DNA of 64,000 nucleotides, taken from positions 124,001 through 188,000 of the forward strand of contig NC_079267.1 in NCBI RefSeq assembly GCF_947241705.1. The letters run 5' to 3'. Position numbers and translations under genes: made by a program. Positions 32,038 through 42,379 of this stretch are shown in pieces (the stretch's first letter is position 1; each line of letters starts with the position of its first letter). The stretch is from Saccharomyces mikatae IFO 1815. Lineage: Eukaryota; Ascomycota; Saccharomycetes; Saccharomycetales; Saccharomycetaceae. The notes under the pieces were generated by a model. That model ran no database searches, was not told where the DNA came from, and was given only the letters and a program-made list of their open reading frames with translations.

Positions 32038-32877
32038 TCAAATTTGCTTCTTGGCCACCTGTGGGACACCACTTAAGCGGTACTCGGATAAGTGTACCAA
32101 GCCCGTCTTGGCTGCATTGTAAGCTCTCTTGACGTACGGTGGAACAGATGGATGACTTATAATTCCATCCATTCTGACCCTCCATTGAGCAAAGGCAGCT
32201 TTCATGTACTTGGAATTTTCGTATCTTAACTTGATGAAGATAGAATACACCACAAGGATGATCCAAGACCGACGGAAGCATAGAATGGCCCTGAAAAGGA
32301 CAAAGATGAAGATCAGCAACTCCGCCGTACCGACCCAGTGCATACATAAATCATTGTATTGGACAACAAACCTGTCAATGAACCTGAGGACCTTACTAGA
32401 GTCCTTGCTGGAAAGATGGAAGACCTTTGGTAGGAGGACCTTTTCGACGTAGATCAAAACATGGAAGACAGCAAATGCGAAAAACGGGATCAAGCTGAAT
32501 GAAAATCTTGGGGTGAACAACCAGAAATTGGCTAAGACCAAGTACAGCACATCTTCACTCTTCAGCAGGCCAGAAATGCGTGACGTTATCGAGGCCTTAG
32601 TGGTGGCGGCGTCTTGGGTTTGCAATGGTTCATTGCGGGTGAAAAACTGCTGGTAGATAATGATGCCGAAGGATTCGATGACACCGAGGTATACCAACCT
32701 GTAGTAAAATTCAGACATCTTGAACAGGTAGAGTATGGAGCTGACCAACACTATGGAATGGCCAGTGAACCATGCAAACTGTAGGCTTTTGGCCACTGCC
32801 ATAAACCTCTGTAAAAGCGACTTATCTCTGCTAGGAAGGTTTGGTGGGGCTTGATTATTAGTTGGTCTTGACGACAT
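32038..32877 (-). CDS. POM33: Pom33, pore-membrane protein of the nuclear envelope
   Basis: A 279-residue protein, the same length as in S. cerevisiae and a member of the TMEM33/Pom33 family. The first 20 residues are polar and Pro-rich. Hydrophobic segments follow at about residues 33-52, 63-77, 110-145 and 185-212. The C-terminus is basic and can form an amphipathic helix (VKRAYNAAKTGLVHLSEYRL), the part that in yeast binds the import receptor Kap123 and curved membrane. It helps distribute and assemble nuclear pore complexes. Confidence 0.95.
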   Translation of the reverse strand: MSSRPTNNQAPPNLPSRDKSLLQRFMAVAKSLQFAWFTGHSIVLVSSILYLFKMSEFYYRLVYLGVIESFGIIIYQQFFTRNEPLQTQDAATTKASITSRISGLLKSEDVLYLVLANFWLFTPRFSFSLIPFFAFAVFHVLIYVEKVLLPKVFHLSSKDSSKVLRFIDRFVVQYNDLCMHWVGTAELLIFIFVLFRAILCFRRSWIILVVYSIFIKLRYENSKYMKAAFAQWRVRMDGIISHPSVPPYVKRAYNAAKTGLVHLSEYRLSGVPQVAKKQI

Positions 32878-33097
32878 TATAGTAACCTATTATTGACTGA
32901 CTCTTGTTTCTTGCTCCTCAGGGACAGATGAAAAGAGGAATTTTTTTCGGTTCTTGAAATAGTTGGTGTCATTTCAGGGATGGCCTGCTCTTTAAATAAT
33001 TTTTCACCCTTCTAAAAATGGTGCCCTTTCGCCGTACCAAAGAAGGAGAAATACATAATACGTATGTAAAAGATGCTACATATCCTACGCAAAACTA

Positions 33098-34195
33098 TCA
33101 ATGCTTTCTGGGCTTCTTCTTGACCAGTCGAGAGAGATCGTTGAAGTCATCAAGGGGCTTTTTGAGAGCTGGGAAGCCGATGGAGGTCGTGGTTTGTGGA
33201 AGAGGTCTCTTGGAGCGATGGTGCTGTTGCTGTTCTTGCACTTCATCGATGTCATCTTGGATCTGCGCCAGCCTTGCCTGCTGTAACTCCAAGTCCCTGG
33301 GACTCGTAGCAATGTATTGTTCAAGCAGGGTCTTGGCGTGCTTGAATCTTTTTAGCCTCTCCTCCGCAGGTACCTGGTCGACCCACCTTAGGGCATCGCA
33401 TACCAGAAACTCTGCGTGTATAGCTTTGGCACTCACCTCTTCCGTGACTTGTAATGTCTTGTAATAGCCCAAGGCCTTCGTATAGTGGCGAATGGCCCTA
33501 TTAAACATCTCTGCCTCCCTTTCGATGTCCCCCATCAGAATATACACATCGCCAATACGTGATCTGTTTATATCGGCCAAAGGTTTGCCATCTGCTGTAG
33601 AACGGCCCAGTAGTATCAATGCCTGTGCCAGTAGATCCAGAGCATTTTCGTAAAGGTCATTCTCAAAGTAAACGTGAAAATTAGATTTACGAAGTTGTGA
33701 TACGCCTTCGATTTCATCGTCATGTTCCTTTAATGGGCTGAAGTCAACCAGTGCTTGTAAAGCTGATTGCTCTTCCTCACCTTTCGCACTTCCCTCTTCC
33801 TCACCTTCCTCCTCTTCACTACTCTCGTCACTACCATCACTGTCACTGCCATTGACATCACCGGTCAAGTCTTCCTCTTCTTGGTCGAATTGGAACATCC
33901 TGGAGTTAGGGATTTCCGGCTGCCCATTCTCGCTTCCCTCATCACCATCGCTCACATCAGACTCAGATTCAGACTCAGAGCCATCGTCCCCTGCCATAAG
34001 AGCGTCCCCAAACAGACTACCAGAATTCTCCACCTCCATGTTGTACACAGCCTGCGCAAAGATGGTAAACAATTCAGGATCGGGCAACCCACCATTCCTG
34101 GGGTAAGTGTCTAGGGTTTGTTGGCAGCGTTTGGCAGCTTCGGCAAACTTTTTCTGTGTTAACAAATCTCTTGCTATTTGAATCTGTGTTTCCAT
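33098..34195 (-). CDS. HIF1: Hif1, NASP-type histone chaperone (start uncertain)
   Basis: The frame from the first in-frame ATG at 34195 gives 365 residues; S. cerevisiae Hif1 has 385. It continues upstream without a stop to a TTG at 34264, giving 388 codons. The equivalent position in S. cerevisiae is, as I recall, the ATG about 22 codons before the shared DMExQxQIA segment. Domain order: TPR 1, an acidic Asp/Glu/Ser insert (about residues 70-150) inside the TPR array as in SHNi proteins, further TPRs (NALDLLAQALILLG, DVYILMGDIERE), and a basic C-terminus ending KKPRKH for nuclear import. Hif1 binds H3-H4 with Hat1-Hat2. A non-AUG start, an altered short N-terminus or a sequencing error would each explain the missing ATG. 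Confidence 0.92.
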   Translation of the reverse strand: METQIQIARDLLTQKKFAEAAKRCQQTLDTYPRNGGLPDPELFTIFAQAVYNMEVENSGSLFGDALMAGDDGSESESESDVSDGDEGSENGQPEIPNSRMFQFDQEEEDLTGDVNGSDSDGSDESSEEEEGEEEGSAKGEEEQSALQALVDFSPLKEHDDEIEGVSQLRKSNFHVYFENDLYENALDLLAQALILLGRSTADGKPLADINRSRIGDVYILMGDIEREAEMFNRAIRHYTKALGYYKTLQVTEEVSAKAIHAEFLVCDALRWVDQVPAEERLKRFKHAKTLLEQYIATSPRDLELQQARLAQIQDDIDEVQEQQQHHRSKRPLPQTTTSIGFPALKKPLDDFNDLSRLVKKKPRKH

Positions 34196-35007
34196 ATCGA
34201 CGTAGGAATAATATGTGCTGGTCTCGTTGGTCAAGGTACCTTCAGCACTTACTTCGGAATTCAATTACTTCCTGAAGAAAATCCCATCGCTTGTGTTTCC
34301 TCAAAGTTGACTAGAATGAAATGAACATAATTGGAAAAAACGCGAAACTTCAGTGAATTAGAAACATTGGCCTCGCCCTTTGCTGAGAAGTGGTGAGATT
34401 CTATCGTCCAGCGGTCACAAGCACTCCCAAAAACTTTCTATACATTATTATCATACCCTTTGACTACGTAGCCACATTTTTACTTTCCTATATAAAGACA
34501 TGAAGGATATACTATATATATATCCACGTACATCAAACTCTTGCTTAAAATGAGCACACAAGGCCGACTGCAGTGACAGAAAAGTACGTAACCAAGACAT
34601 TGGACGCGCAGAATCCTATGTCACAAAAATATAGTGCATAAGAGGCATATACCATACGTGAGTTGCCGATATTTTGTATGGAGTTAGTAGAATAATCTCG
34701 AAATAGGCTTATTATGGTGCTTTAATAGTGAAAAAGAAGAAAAAATCTGTCGCCGGGTGATGCGTGACGCGTTTTTGGAAACGATGAGAATAAACTTTGA
34801 AGTATTTGGAAAAGGTATTCGAGCATTGAACTACGTTTCAGAGAAAGCAACACAGAAGCTACACATAATTTAGTAGAATAGATAGATTCGGCAAGAAGTG
34901 TGTGAAAGACGCTGAGAAGTCAAGTTAGAGGAAGGTTCTGATCAAGACGTGAGGAATTACGTAATACGAGTCACCAAAACAGAATTAAGAAGAAAGAAAA
35001 AGCTAAA
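34196..35007. promoter_or_regulatory. HIF1/SPA2 divergent intergenic region
   Basis: An 812-bp spacer, of which the first 69 bases may encode an N-terminal extension of Hif1. An MCB core ACGCGT lies at 34767-34772, about 240 bp from SPA2, hinting at MBF-type G1/S control, but a single site is weak evidence. Confidence 0.5.
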
Positions 35008-38000
35008 ATGGGTACGTCAAGCGAAGTTTCCCTCGCACACCACAGGGATATCTTCCACTACTACGTTTCGCTAAAGACTTTTTTCGAGGTCACAGGTGAG
35101 AATCGCGATAGGTCGAATTCGACACGGGCTCAAAAGGCCAGAGCCAAACTGTTGAAGCTGTCTTCGTCCCAATTTTACGAGCTGAGTACGGATGTATCTG
35201 ACGAGCTACAGAGAAGGATTGGCGAGGATGCTAACCAACCGGATTATCTTTTGCCGAAAGCAAATTTTCACATGAAGAGGAACCAGGCTAGGCAGAAACT
35301 GGCCAATTTGTCACAGACTCGATTTAACGATTTGTTGGACGATATTCTTTTTGAGATTAAGAGGAGAGGTTTTGACGAAGACTTGGACGCACCACCGCCA
35401 CCGCCACCGCCACCACTACAGCCGATGAAACAAGAAGTAGACAAAGATAGCGACGATTTCGCGAGAGCGTCCACAAATTCTTCCTCTGTGGCTCAGGTGG
35501 CTCCAAACGTCACTGTACAACCTTCTTTAGTCATCCCGAAGATGGCGTCTATCGATTGGTCTTCTGAGGAGGAGGAAGAAAATGTAACAAAGGCAAAGCC
35601 AAGCAGATCAGAGGAAAAAACACCAAGTACAGATGGAAAGAAAGAGGCCAAACCAGCCCTAGACCCTATCGTTACAGATGCCACTGTGTCAGACTCTCAG
35701 GTTCTTGCTCGTGATATTACATCAATGGCAAGAACTCCAACAACGACACATAAGAATTACTGGGACGTCAACGATTCTCCAATCATTAAGGTAGATAATG
35801 ACATTGATAATGACAAGATACTCGAACAGTTGAGAAGCCCCGAGGCTCAACGATCTGAAGACGATAAATCTGGCTCAGACATGAAAGAGAAAGTTAAAGA
35901 GTTAACTGGCTTGAACAGCGATTTGCACTCTGAAATCAAGAATTTGAATGCGAAATTAGCATATTTAACGAGCGAGAAGGAAAAGGAAAAGGAGAAGGAT
36001 TTGAAAAACAGCCACACGATTGATGAAAGTTTCCAAAAAGAACTATTGTCCTTGAACGCTCAAATCGGCGAATTATCAATTGAAAATGAAAATTTGAAGC
36101 AGAAAGTTTCAGAATTCGAAATACACCAAAAGAAGAGCGGCAACCATGATGATATAAAAATTACTGATGCTTTTATTAGCAAGTACTCTTCTGTTGATGG
36201 ACTCATCCCCGTTCAATACATCTTAAATGCCAACAACCTGATAACTCAATTCACCACTAGGCTTTCCACGGTACCCACCGGCGACTCTGCGGCAATCTCT
36301 CATCAAATTGGCAAGGAATTGTTTCAAATATTATCCCAACTAGCGAGCTTAATTTCCCAGTTATTACTATTAGCAGACCTATTACAATATAAAGATCAGG
36401 TCATTCTTTTGAAAGCGTCCTTATCACATGCGATCACTTCGATAAGGTATTTCTCTGTCTATGGTCCTGTATTAGTTCCAAAGATAACCGTTCAGGCTGC
36501 TATTTCCGAGATTAGTTTTGCTATATGCAATCTAGTTGATTCAGCGAAGATTAAGCTTGATTCAAATTCTAGTGGCACCACCGCTAATGAAGTTGACCGA
36601 CAAACATTAGAATATTCTCCATCCACGATAACTACACCGATGACACCAACCTTCCCTTCAACTTCTTCTGCGATAAATATGAAGAAAGGGTTTGTAAATC
36701 CACGAGAATCGGCATCTTTCTTGAATGATGTGGAGGAAGAAGAATCTCCCGTGAAACCATTGAAGATCACTCAAAAGGCAATTAATAGTCCGATTATAAG
36801 ACCATCATCATCCGGTGGAGCTCCAACAACTTCAAGGAAACCTTCAGGAACGGGGCTGTTTAGTTTGATGATTGATTCGTCTATTGCAAAGAATAATTCC
36901 CATAAAGATGATAAAGATAAATACGTTTCCCCTATAAAGCCTGCAACGTCCACTGCTGACTCTGTAAACAACAATATATCCGAAATTCCTAAACTCATGC
37001 TACCTCCACAGGGCGAAATTAGTATCGCTATTCCATCGTCAGAGAATCAAATCCCCAATATCAAAATCGAACATACAGAAGAGAACAACAGAAATCCAGT
37101 AGGGAACGACACAAGCTCAGTAGGAAACAACAAAAGTACAGTAGGGAACAACAAAAGCTCAGCAGGGAACAACAGAAGTACAGAAGAAAACAACAAAAGT
37201 ACAGAAGAGAACGTCAACAGTACAGAAATGAACGACAGAAGTTCAGTAGGGAACAACAAAAGTACAGTAGGGAACAACAAAAGCTCAGCAGGGAACAACA
37301 GAAGTACAGAAATGAACGACAAAAGTACAGAAGAGAACGTCAACAGTACAGAAATGAACGACAGAAGTTCAGTAGGGAACAACAAAAGTACAGAAGAAAA
37401 CAACAAAAGTACAGAAGAGAACGTCAACAGTACAGAAATGAACGACAGAAGTTCAGTAGGGAACAACAAAAGTACAGAAGGGAATGAAAAAAGTAGGGAA
37501 AAAACCGGTGAAACCCCAGCTATCTCGACTTCGAGCATTGCTGATAAACTAAAACAATTTGAACAAAACTCGGAAAAGAAAAATTCAATAAAGGAAAATT
37601 CTATACCAAATGAACAGGTAAAATCGAAATCTAAAATATCCAATAAATTTATTAGTTCAATAAATGATATGTCCACAGATGATGATTTGAGTTCTGATGG
37701 TAGCGAAAATAACAATTTAGATGATGACGATGATTTTACATATATGGCGTTGAAGCAAACAATGAAGAGAGAAGGTTTAAAAAACGAGAAAAAAATTGAG
37801 AACAAATTGCCTGCAAATATTATAGAACTTGATTTAAATGAATCGCCGGAGTCAGTAAAGATTGAATCTCCAGAGTCGATAAAGAAAACTGCATCTTCGA
37901 AAATGTCTCCAGAAATGATAAGAAAGACTGCATCTCCAGAAATAGTTAAAAGCGTTTTATCTCCAGAAATGAGAAAGAAGTTATCATCTAAAAAATTCAC

Positions 38001-39840
38001 TAAGAACATTGACTCTTCAGATATGATAAAAAACGTCACATCACCAGAATCAGTCGAGAAGAATAAGCCTTTAGAATTAGCGGGGAAGGTTGACTCTTCA
38101 AGTATGATAGATAAGATTAAATCTTTGAATAGGACAGGAAAAACTGTAACTACAGAAGCAGTCGAGTCTCCAGAAGAGACCAGGGAGTCGACGTCACCAT
38201 TAGTTGGGAAAACTGAATCCACAATGACAATAAATGGCAAGGGGTCCTTAGAAGGAGCAAATAATGCTATTCCTCCAAGAATAAAAATGAAAGCTAAATT
38301 AACAAATGAAAACGAAAAGACTTCGCATTTGGACCCATTAGATAATTCCGAACCGCAAGAAATAGTAAGAAGCATTCCATCCCTCGAAACTATAAAAAAG
38401 ATCGAACCGCAAGAAATCACCAGAAGTGCTCTATCCCCAGAAGCTATAAAAAAGATTGAACCGCAAGAAATCACTAAAGACATTTCATCCCCAGAGGCGA
38501 TAAAGGAGACCAAATCCCAAAATATGTTGAAAAAGATCGTATTTCCAAAATCAATTATGAAAACTGAACCAACAGAACTGGCCAGAAAGGCCTTATTTTC
38601 AGAGACACCGGAAAAGAACGAATTACCAGAAATGAAAAGTTATAATTTATCTCCTGGGGCGTTAAAGAATTCACCTCCAGGATCAATAGAGAAAACTGTT
38701 GAGCTACCAGGAAACAACAAATCGCACATCGATACTACTAAGTCCATGGAGCCTGCCGACACGAACACAAAGGACAGAGAGCTCAATAATTTCCGGGCAA
38801 ACGTCAATTTAAACCCGACGATCAAACAAGAGGAAGAAAATGGAGATTTTAGTCGAATAAACTACAATACTGAAAATGTTGCTGCCAAAATAGAAATTGA
38901 TAAACATCATTTTAATAAAATGTCTGATAATGACAAATCGAAAAGTATATCTCAGGTGCATACTTCCCAGAAAGATTCTGATGAATCACCTGATAATTAT
39001 AGAAGAAAATCCAATGCCCAGTTACATACCGCCGAAGAACAGCATGGTCCTATAAAACCAATCGAGAACTTACAGACAAACAAGGCGAACCGCTTACCAA
39101 TTTCTAATAGCAAACTGGTTAATGGTGGATATTTAAAATTAGACAGCAGCGCTCCCAATGATGTGAAGATGAAAAATACCGCAGAAACCATGGTACACGA
39201 CGAGAAACACTATAGTGACGACGATGATTCTAGTTACCAATTTATTCCCATGAAGCACGAAGAACAAGAAGAAGAACAAGGTGCAAGGTATTGGAGTGAG
39301 CAAGAAGAAGAAAGTGAAGACGACGATGACGAAGAAGAAGACAGTGATTTTGATGTAGACACATTTGATATTGAAAATCCAGATAACACTTTATCGGAGC
39401 TATTGTTGTACTTAGAACATCAGACAATGGACGTTATATCTACGATTCAATCACTATTGACATCAATCAAGAAACCGCAGGTGACAAAGGGCAATTTGAG
39501 GGGAGAGTCCAATGCGATAAACCAAGTAATAGGACAGATGGTTGATGCTACTAGTATATCAATGGAGCAAAGCAGGAACGCCAATTTGAAGAAACACGGT
39601 GATTGGGTAGTACAAAGTCTAAGGGATTGTTCGCGTAGGATGACAATTTTGTGTCAATTAACCAATGACGGAGTGCTAGCGAAGGATAAGAGCGATCAAG
39701 ATTACGCTGATAAAAACTTTAAACAGCGGTTGGCGGGAATTGCGTTTGATGTGGCCAAATGTACCAAGGAGCTGGTAAAAACGGTGGAAGAGGCGAGTTT
39801 GAAGGACGAAATAAATTATTTGAATGCAAAGTTGAAGTAA
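35008..39840 (+). CDS. SPA2: Spa2, polarisome scaffold with enlarged repeat region
   Basis: A 1610-residue scaffold; S. cerevisiae Spa2 has 1466. The N-terminus carries two Spa2-homology (GIT-like) units, about residues 35-72 and 85-120, then eight to nine prolines near 130. A coiled coil follows at about 290-375. A mid domain (about 390-510) precedes long disordered regions with two repeat arrays: a heptapeptide array (692-831) and the nonapeptide SPE-type array (about 946-1235). An acidic stretch and a conserved helical C-terminal domain end the protein. Spa2 binds Bni1, Pea2, Bud6 and MAPK kinases at sites of polarised growth. Most of the extra length sits in the heptapeptide array. Confidence 0.95.
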   Translation: MGTSSEVSLAHHRDIFHYYVSLKTFFEVTGENRDRSNSTRAQKARAKLLKLSSSQFYELSTDVSDELQRRIGEDANQPDYLLPKANFHMKRNQARQKLANLSQTRFNDLLDDILFEIKRRGFDEDLDAPPPPPPPPLQPMKQEVDKDSDDFARASTNSSSVAQVAPNVTVQPSLVIPKMASIDWSSEEEEENVTKAKPSRSEEKTPSTDGKKEAKPALDPIVTDATVSDSQVLARDITSMARTPTTTHKNYWDVNDSPIIKVDNDIDNDKILEQLRSPEAQRSEDDKSGSDMKEKVKELTGLNSDLHSEIKNLNAKLAYLTSEKEKEKEKDLKNSHTIDESFQKELLSLNAQIGELSIENENLKQKVSEFEIHQKKSGNHDDIKITDAFISKYSSVDGLIPVQYILNANNLITQFTTRLSTVPTGDSAAISHQIGKELFQILSQLASLISQLLLLADLLQYKDQVILLKASLSHAITSIRYFSVYGPVLVPKITVQAAISEISFAICNLVDSAKIKLDSNSSGTTANEVDRQTLEYSPSTITTPMTPTFPSTSSAINMKKGFVNPRESASFLNDVEEEESPVKPLKITQKAINSPIIRPSSSGGAPTTSRKPSGTGLFSLMIDSSIAKNNSHKDDKDKYVSPIKPATSTADSVNNNISEIPKLMLPPQGEISIAIPSSENQIPNIKIEHTEENNRNPVGNDTSSVGNNKSTVGNNKSSAGNNRSTEENNKSTEENVNSTEMNDRSSVGNNKSTVGNNKSSAGNNRSTEMNDKSTEENVNSTEMNDRSSVGNNKSTEENNKSTEENVNSTEMNDRSSVGNNKSTEGNEKSREKTGETPAISTSSIADKLKQFEQNSEKKNSIKENSIPNEQVKSKSKISNKFISSINDMSTDDDLSSDGSENNNLDDDDDFTYMALKQTMKREGLKNEKKIENKLPANIIELDLNESPESVKIESPESIKKTASSKMSPEMIRKTASPEIVKSVLSPEMRKKLSSKKFTKNIDSSDMIKNVTSPESVEKNKPLELAGKVDSSSMIDKIKSLNRTGKTVTTEAVESPEETRESTSPLVGKTESTMTINGKGSLEGANNAIPPRIKMKAKLTNENEKTSHLDPLDNSEPQEIVRSIPSLETIKKIEPQEITRSALSPEAIKKIEPQEITKDISSPEAIKETKSQNMLKKIVFPKSIMKTEPTELARKALFSETPEKNELPEMKSYNLSPGALKNSPPGSIEKTVELPGNNKSHIDTTKSMEPADTNTKDRELNNFRANVNLNPTIKQEEENGDFSRINYNTENVAAKIEIDKHHFNKMSDNDKSKSISQVHTSQKDSDESPDNYRRKSNAQLHTAEEQHGPIKPIENLQTNKANRLPISNSKLVNGGYLKLDSSAPNDVKMKNTAETMVHDEKHYSDDDDSSYQFIPMKHEEQEEEQGARYWSEQEEESEDDDDEEEDSDFDVDTFDIENPDNTLSELLLYLEHQTMDVISTIQSLLTSIKKPQVTKGNLRGESNAINQVIGQMVDATSISMEQSRNANLKKHGDWVVQSLRDCSRRMTILCQLTNDGVLAKDKSDQDYADKNFKQRLAGIAFDVAKCTKELVKTVEEASLKDEINYLNAKLK
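37081..37500 (+). repeat. 21-bp minisatellite in SPA2, 20 in-frame heptapeptides
   Basis: Exactly 20 tandem units of 21 bp, in frame, encoding heptapeptides such as GNNKSTV, GNNRSTE, ENVNSTE and MNDRSSV. Units also recur in larger blocks: the order MNDRSSV-GNNKST appears three times. This indicates repeated block duplication. The first (ENNRNPV) and last (GNEKSRE) units are the most diverged, as expected at array edges. Confidence 0.95.
37843..38712 (+). repeat. Degenerate nonapeptide (SPExIKKxx) array in SPA2
   Basis: About 30 degenerate nine-residue units such as SPEMIRKTA, SPEIVKSVL, EPQEITRSA and LSPEAIKKI. S. cerevisiae Spa2 is known for a series of nine-residue repeats; this is the same array. 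The period is 27 bp, unlike the 21-bp array upstream, and the units are far more diverged, so it is older. Confidence 0.8.
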
Positions 39841-40162
39841 AGCATGTAGTGTTTAGACTAGAAGAGAAAGAGAGACAATCAAATAGAATGTATTATCTAT
39901 AACAATATAATAATGGTAATAAAATATTAATAATAGAATAGTAATAATATAATAGAATTATAATAATATATAACAAGAATGGTAAACAGTAAAAATGTCA
40001 TAAATGTTTGAATATGAAGAGATATATTATATATTTAATTATAAATGTAGGGAGGAATTTTTTATTGAATATAAAATAAAAAATAGAAAAGAAAAAAATT
40101 GAAAAACTGAACTGGTAAGAAATTTGAGAAAAGAAAAAGAGGAGAAAAAAAAATAATTTCCG
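39841..40162. other. SPA2/KNS1 convergent spacer
   Basis: A 322-bp extremely A/T-rich spacer with runs of taat/aata. It holds the two 3' ends only. Confidence 0.6.
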
Positions 40163-42379
40163 CTAACCTTGCGTGTTATTATAAGTTGTAATACCGTCGT
40201 CCAATATACCCAGATTAAACCATTCATGATCCAGCGCGTCCTTTGCAGTTATTCTTTTTGTTGGATCGAATTCAAACATTTTCCTCAGTAGATCGATGAA
40301 CCAGTACCAAAACAAGAAGGTTTCCTTATCGAGTTCATTAGTGGCTGAGTTGGAAGAAGAATGTATTTGCCTTTTCCATAGCAATTTAGAACTTATCAAA
40401 GACCAGTTCTTCTCTGGCGGTAGGTTCCAATTGATGCTAAAACTATCACCATAATCCTGTTTCAAGACTTTTGAAATGTAAATGTCTAAGCGATCACATG
40501 ATTGTAAAACTCTTTTCATTGATTTTTCAGTAGTTATGGTATCTCCGCGCTTATTTTTTTCAGGCCATTGTAAGCTAAGTGTTTTCCTATCAAAATGTTT
40601 TATGACAGTAGAGTTTAGGTCTGATGGAGAGTTTCCCAATTTGTGCTTGGATTTATAGAACATTTTATCGATGATATCCGTGGGGAAAGGACTTCCGTTG
40701 ATTCGCTGCATCATAGCCATATGTTCGAGATTTTCATGAATTGGGTAAAGAGATTCGCCAATGACCAGTTCTACTAAGACACACGCGATAGACCAAATAT
40801 CACAGGGGAATGACCAGCCTAAACCAAGGACGATTTCTGGAGCTCTATAATGACGAGTGGATATTACTGGTGGATGATATTCGTAATGGAAGATTGCGCT
40901 ACCAAAATCGATAATTTTAATTTCTGGGGTTTTCAAGATTTTGCGTTTCCCCTTACTAGCTTCACGGCGTCTCTTACTTAGGGACTGTACAGTTTTTAAA
41001 GGTAGATTTTGTGCAATATGGGTTTCATCACAAATAAGAATATTTTCTGGTTTCAAATCCGTGTGTATTATGCCCAAATCATGCAAAAAGCAGACAGATC
41101 TGATCAATTGCCTGGCAATGGCCTGTACGTGAGACCCTGGGAACCTAGCAATACCGTTGGAGCACATGAAATCATAAATGGACCTGCCGTATAGATCTGT
41201 CACGAGACAGATATGGTTTTTGTAATCGAAGCATTCTCTTAGTAAGAGGCATTGGAATTGACCTTTAGGATCGTTGTTCATGATAGTCTGCAAAATTCTT
41301 AGTTCTGTCTTAGCAGCTTCTCTATACCTATCTACAGCCCTTATTACTTTTACAGCCACATAATTAGGTTCGTACTTGTTATCGATGCATTTAAGCACTT
41401 TGCCGAACGTGCCTTGGCCCAATAGATCCTTTACGATAAAGCGGCCTCCGCTGCCGAAAATGTCGTTCTCTTGGTAAACGTAGTGGCCGTCTTTGTCTGT
41501 TTTAAAGTTTGATTTATTGGAAGATGCGCTTTCTGAAGAACTGTTTGATTTAAATTTCCTTAATGAAGATCCTATTTGTCTCTTGAGGCTAGATTGAGGC
41601 AGGGAAGTAACGTGTGCTGGTGGGTTATAGAAGGGAGAAGTGCTATGAGCTATAGTGAGATTCACTGACTTATTGCCCTCTAAAGTCTTAGCACAGGACC
41701 CCGTTAGATGCAACAACTCATTTTCAGTTTGAGTTACCCTCGGCACAATGGCGTTGCTTTGGTCGGGGACACCAAAATAGCTTGATTGATAGCTCAGTTT
41801 CGATAGTGGTAATTGAGGTAGCGAGATAGTTCTTTGCTTTTTGAATTTCTTTGGTGTTGTAATATACGTGCTATTGCTTGTAGCTGTGGCAGCGCTCCCG
41901 GCATTATTTCTAGTGGCAGCGTTGTCAGTATTAATACTGCTGCTGCTAGGCAAAATCAAAGGCGACGAAAACTGAATTGGCTGCTCTTTGATAAAAATGA
42001 TATCATCGTCAGCCTCCTCGTCCACCCGACTACTATTATGGTTGTTATTGTTATTGCTGATTGTAGTGTTAATGATACGAGGCTCGTCGTCCAGCTCTAT
42101 AGCATTCTCATTGTCCAAGAACAACTGATGTTGGTGCTGTCGAGGACGAAGCGGATTATCCGTCTGATTTAGGTCCAGACTGTTCCTAAGATTATCTGTT
42201 AAGAACGAATTCTGCCGAGCAAACATCTCGTCCAGCAGTCTATTTGTGCGGGATTCCTCGAAGTTGTCAAGAAATGTCTTATTAGAGCTCGTATTCCCAG
42301 AAGGACCCGTAGTAGTAGAAGAATTATTCATATTTGCTCTTGAACGTTTTCTAGTGCCAATTTGAATATTCTGTGACAT
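40163..42379 (-). CDS. KNS1: Kns1, LAMMER (CLK-family) protein kinase
   Basis: A 738-residue kinase from the ATG at 42379 (737 in S. cerevisiae); a nine-codon TTG-started extension is ignored. The first 300 residues are disordered, rich in Asn, Ser and basic residues. The kinase domain follows: glycine loop GQGTFGKV, lysine in YVAVKVIRAV, catalytic loop HTDLKPEN, DFGSA and the LAMMER-family segment EHMAMMQRI. The CLK family insert is present between lobes. Kns1 represses Pol III and ribosome synthesis downstream of TORC1, working with Mck1 on Rpc53. Two STRE and one URS1 lie upstream. Confidence 0.96.
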   Translation of the reverse strand: MSQNIQIGTRKRSRANMNNSSTTTGPSGNTSSNKTFLDNFEESRTNRLLDEMFARQNSFLTDNLRNSLDLNQTDNPLRPRQHQHQLFLDNENAIELDDEPRIINTTISNNNNNHNSSRVDEEADDDIIFIKEQPIQFSSPLILPSSSSINTDNAATRNNAGSAATATSNSTYITTPKKFKKQRTISLPQLPLSKLSYQSSYFGVPDQSNAIVPRVTQTENELLHLTGSCAKTLEGNKSVNLTIAHSTSPFYNPPAHVTSLPQSSLKRQIGSSLRKFKSNSSSESASSNKSNFKTDKDGHYVYQENDIFGSGGRFIVKDLLGQGTFGKVLKCIDNKYEPNYVAVKVIRAVDRYREAAKTELRILQTIMNNDPKGQFQCLLLRECFDYKNHICLVTDLYGRSIYDFMCSNGIARFPGSHVQAIARQLIRSVCFLHDLGIIHTDLKPENILICDETHIAQNLPLKTVQSLSKRRREASKGKRKILKTPEIKIIDFGSAIFHYEYHPPVISTRHYRAPEIVLGLGWSFPCDIWSIACVLVELVIGESLYPIHENLEHMAMMQRINGSPFPTDIIDKMFYKSKHKLGNSPSDLNSTVIKHFDRKTLSLQWPEKNKRGDTITTEKSMKRVLQSCDRLDIYISKVLKQDYGDSFSINWNLPPEKNWSLISSKLLWKRQIHSSSNSATNELDKETFLFWYWFIDLLRKMFEFDPTKRITAKDALDHEWFNLGILDDGITTYNNTQG

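Noticed and set aside
37081-37500. Tandem repeats as a CRISPR-like array
   Set aside because: The units are contiguous, 21 bp, in frame in a eukaryotic gene, and have no spacers.
37047-38513. 488-codon open frame antisense to SPA2
   Set aside because: It mirrors the two low-complexity repeat arrays of SPA2; periodic sequence keeps the antisense frame open. The predicted protein is only Ser/Phe/Leu-rich repeats.
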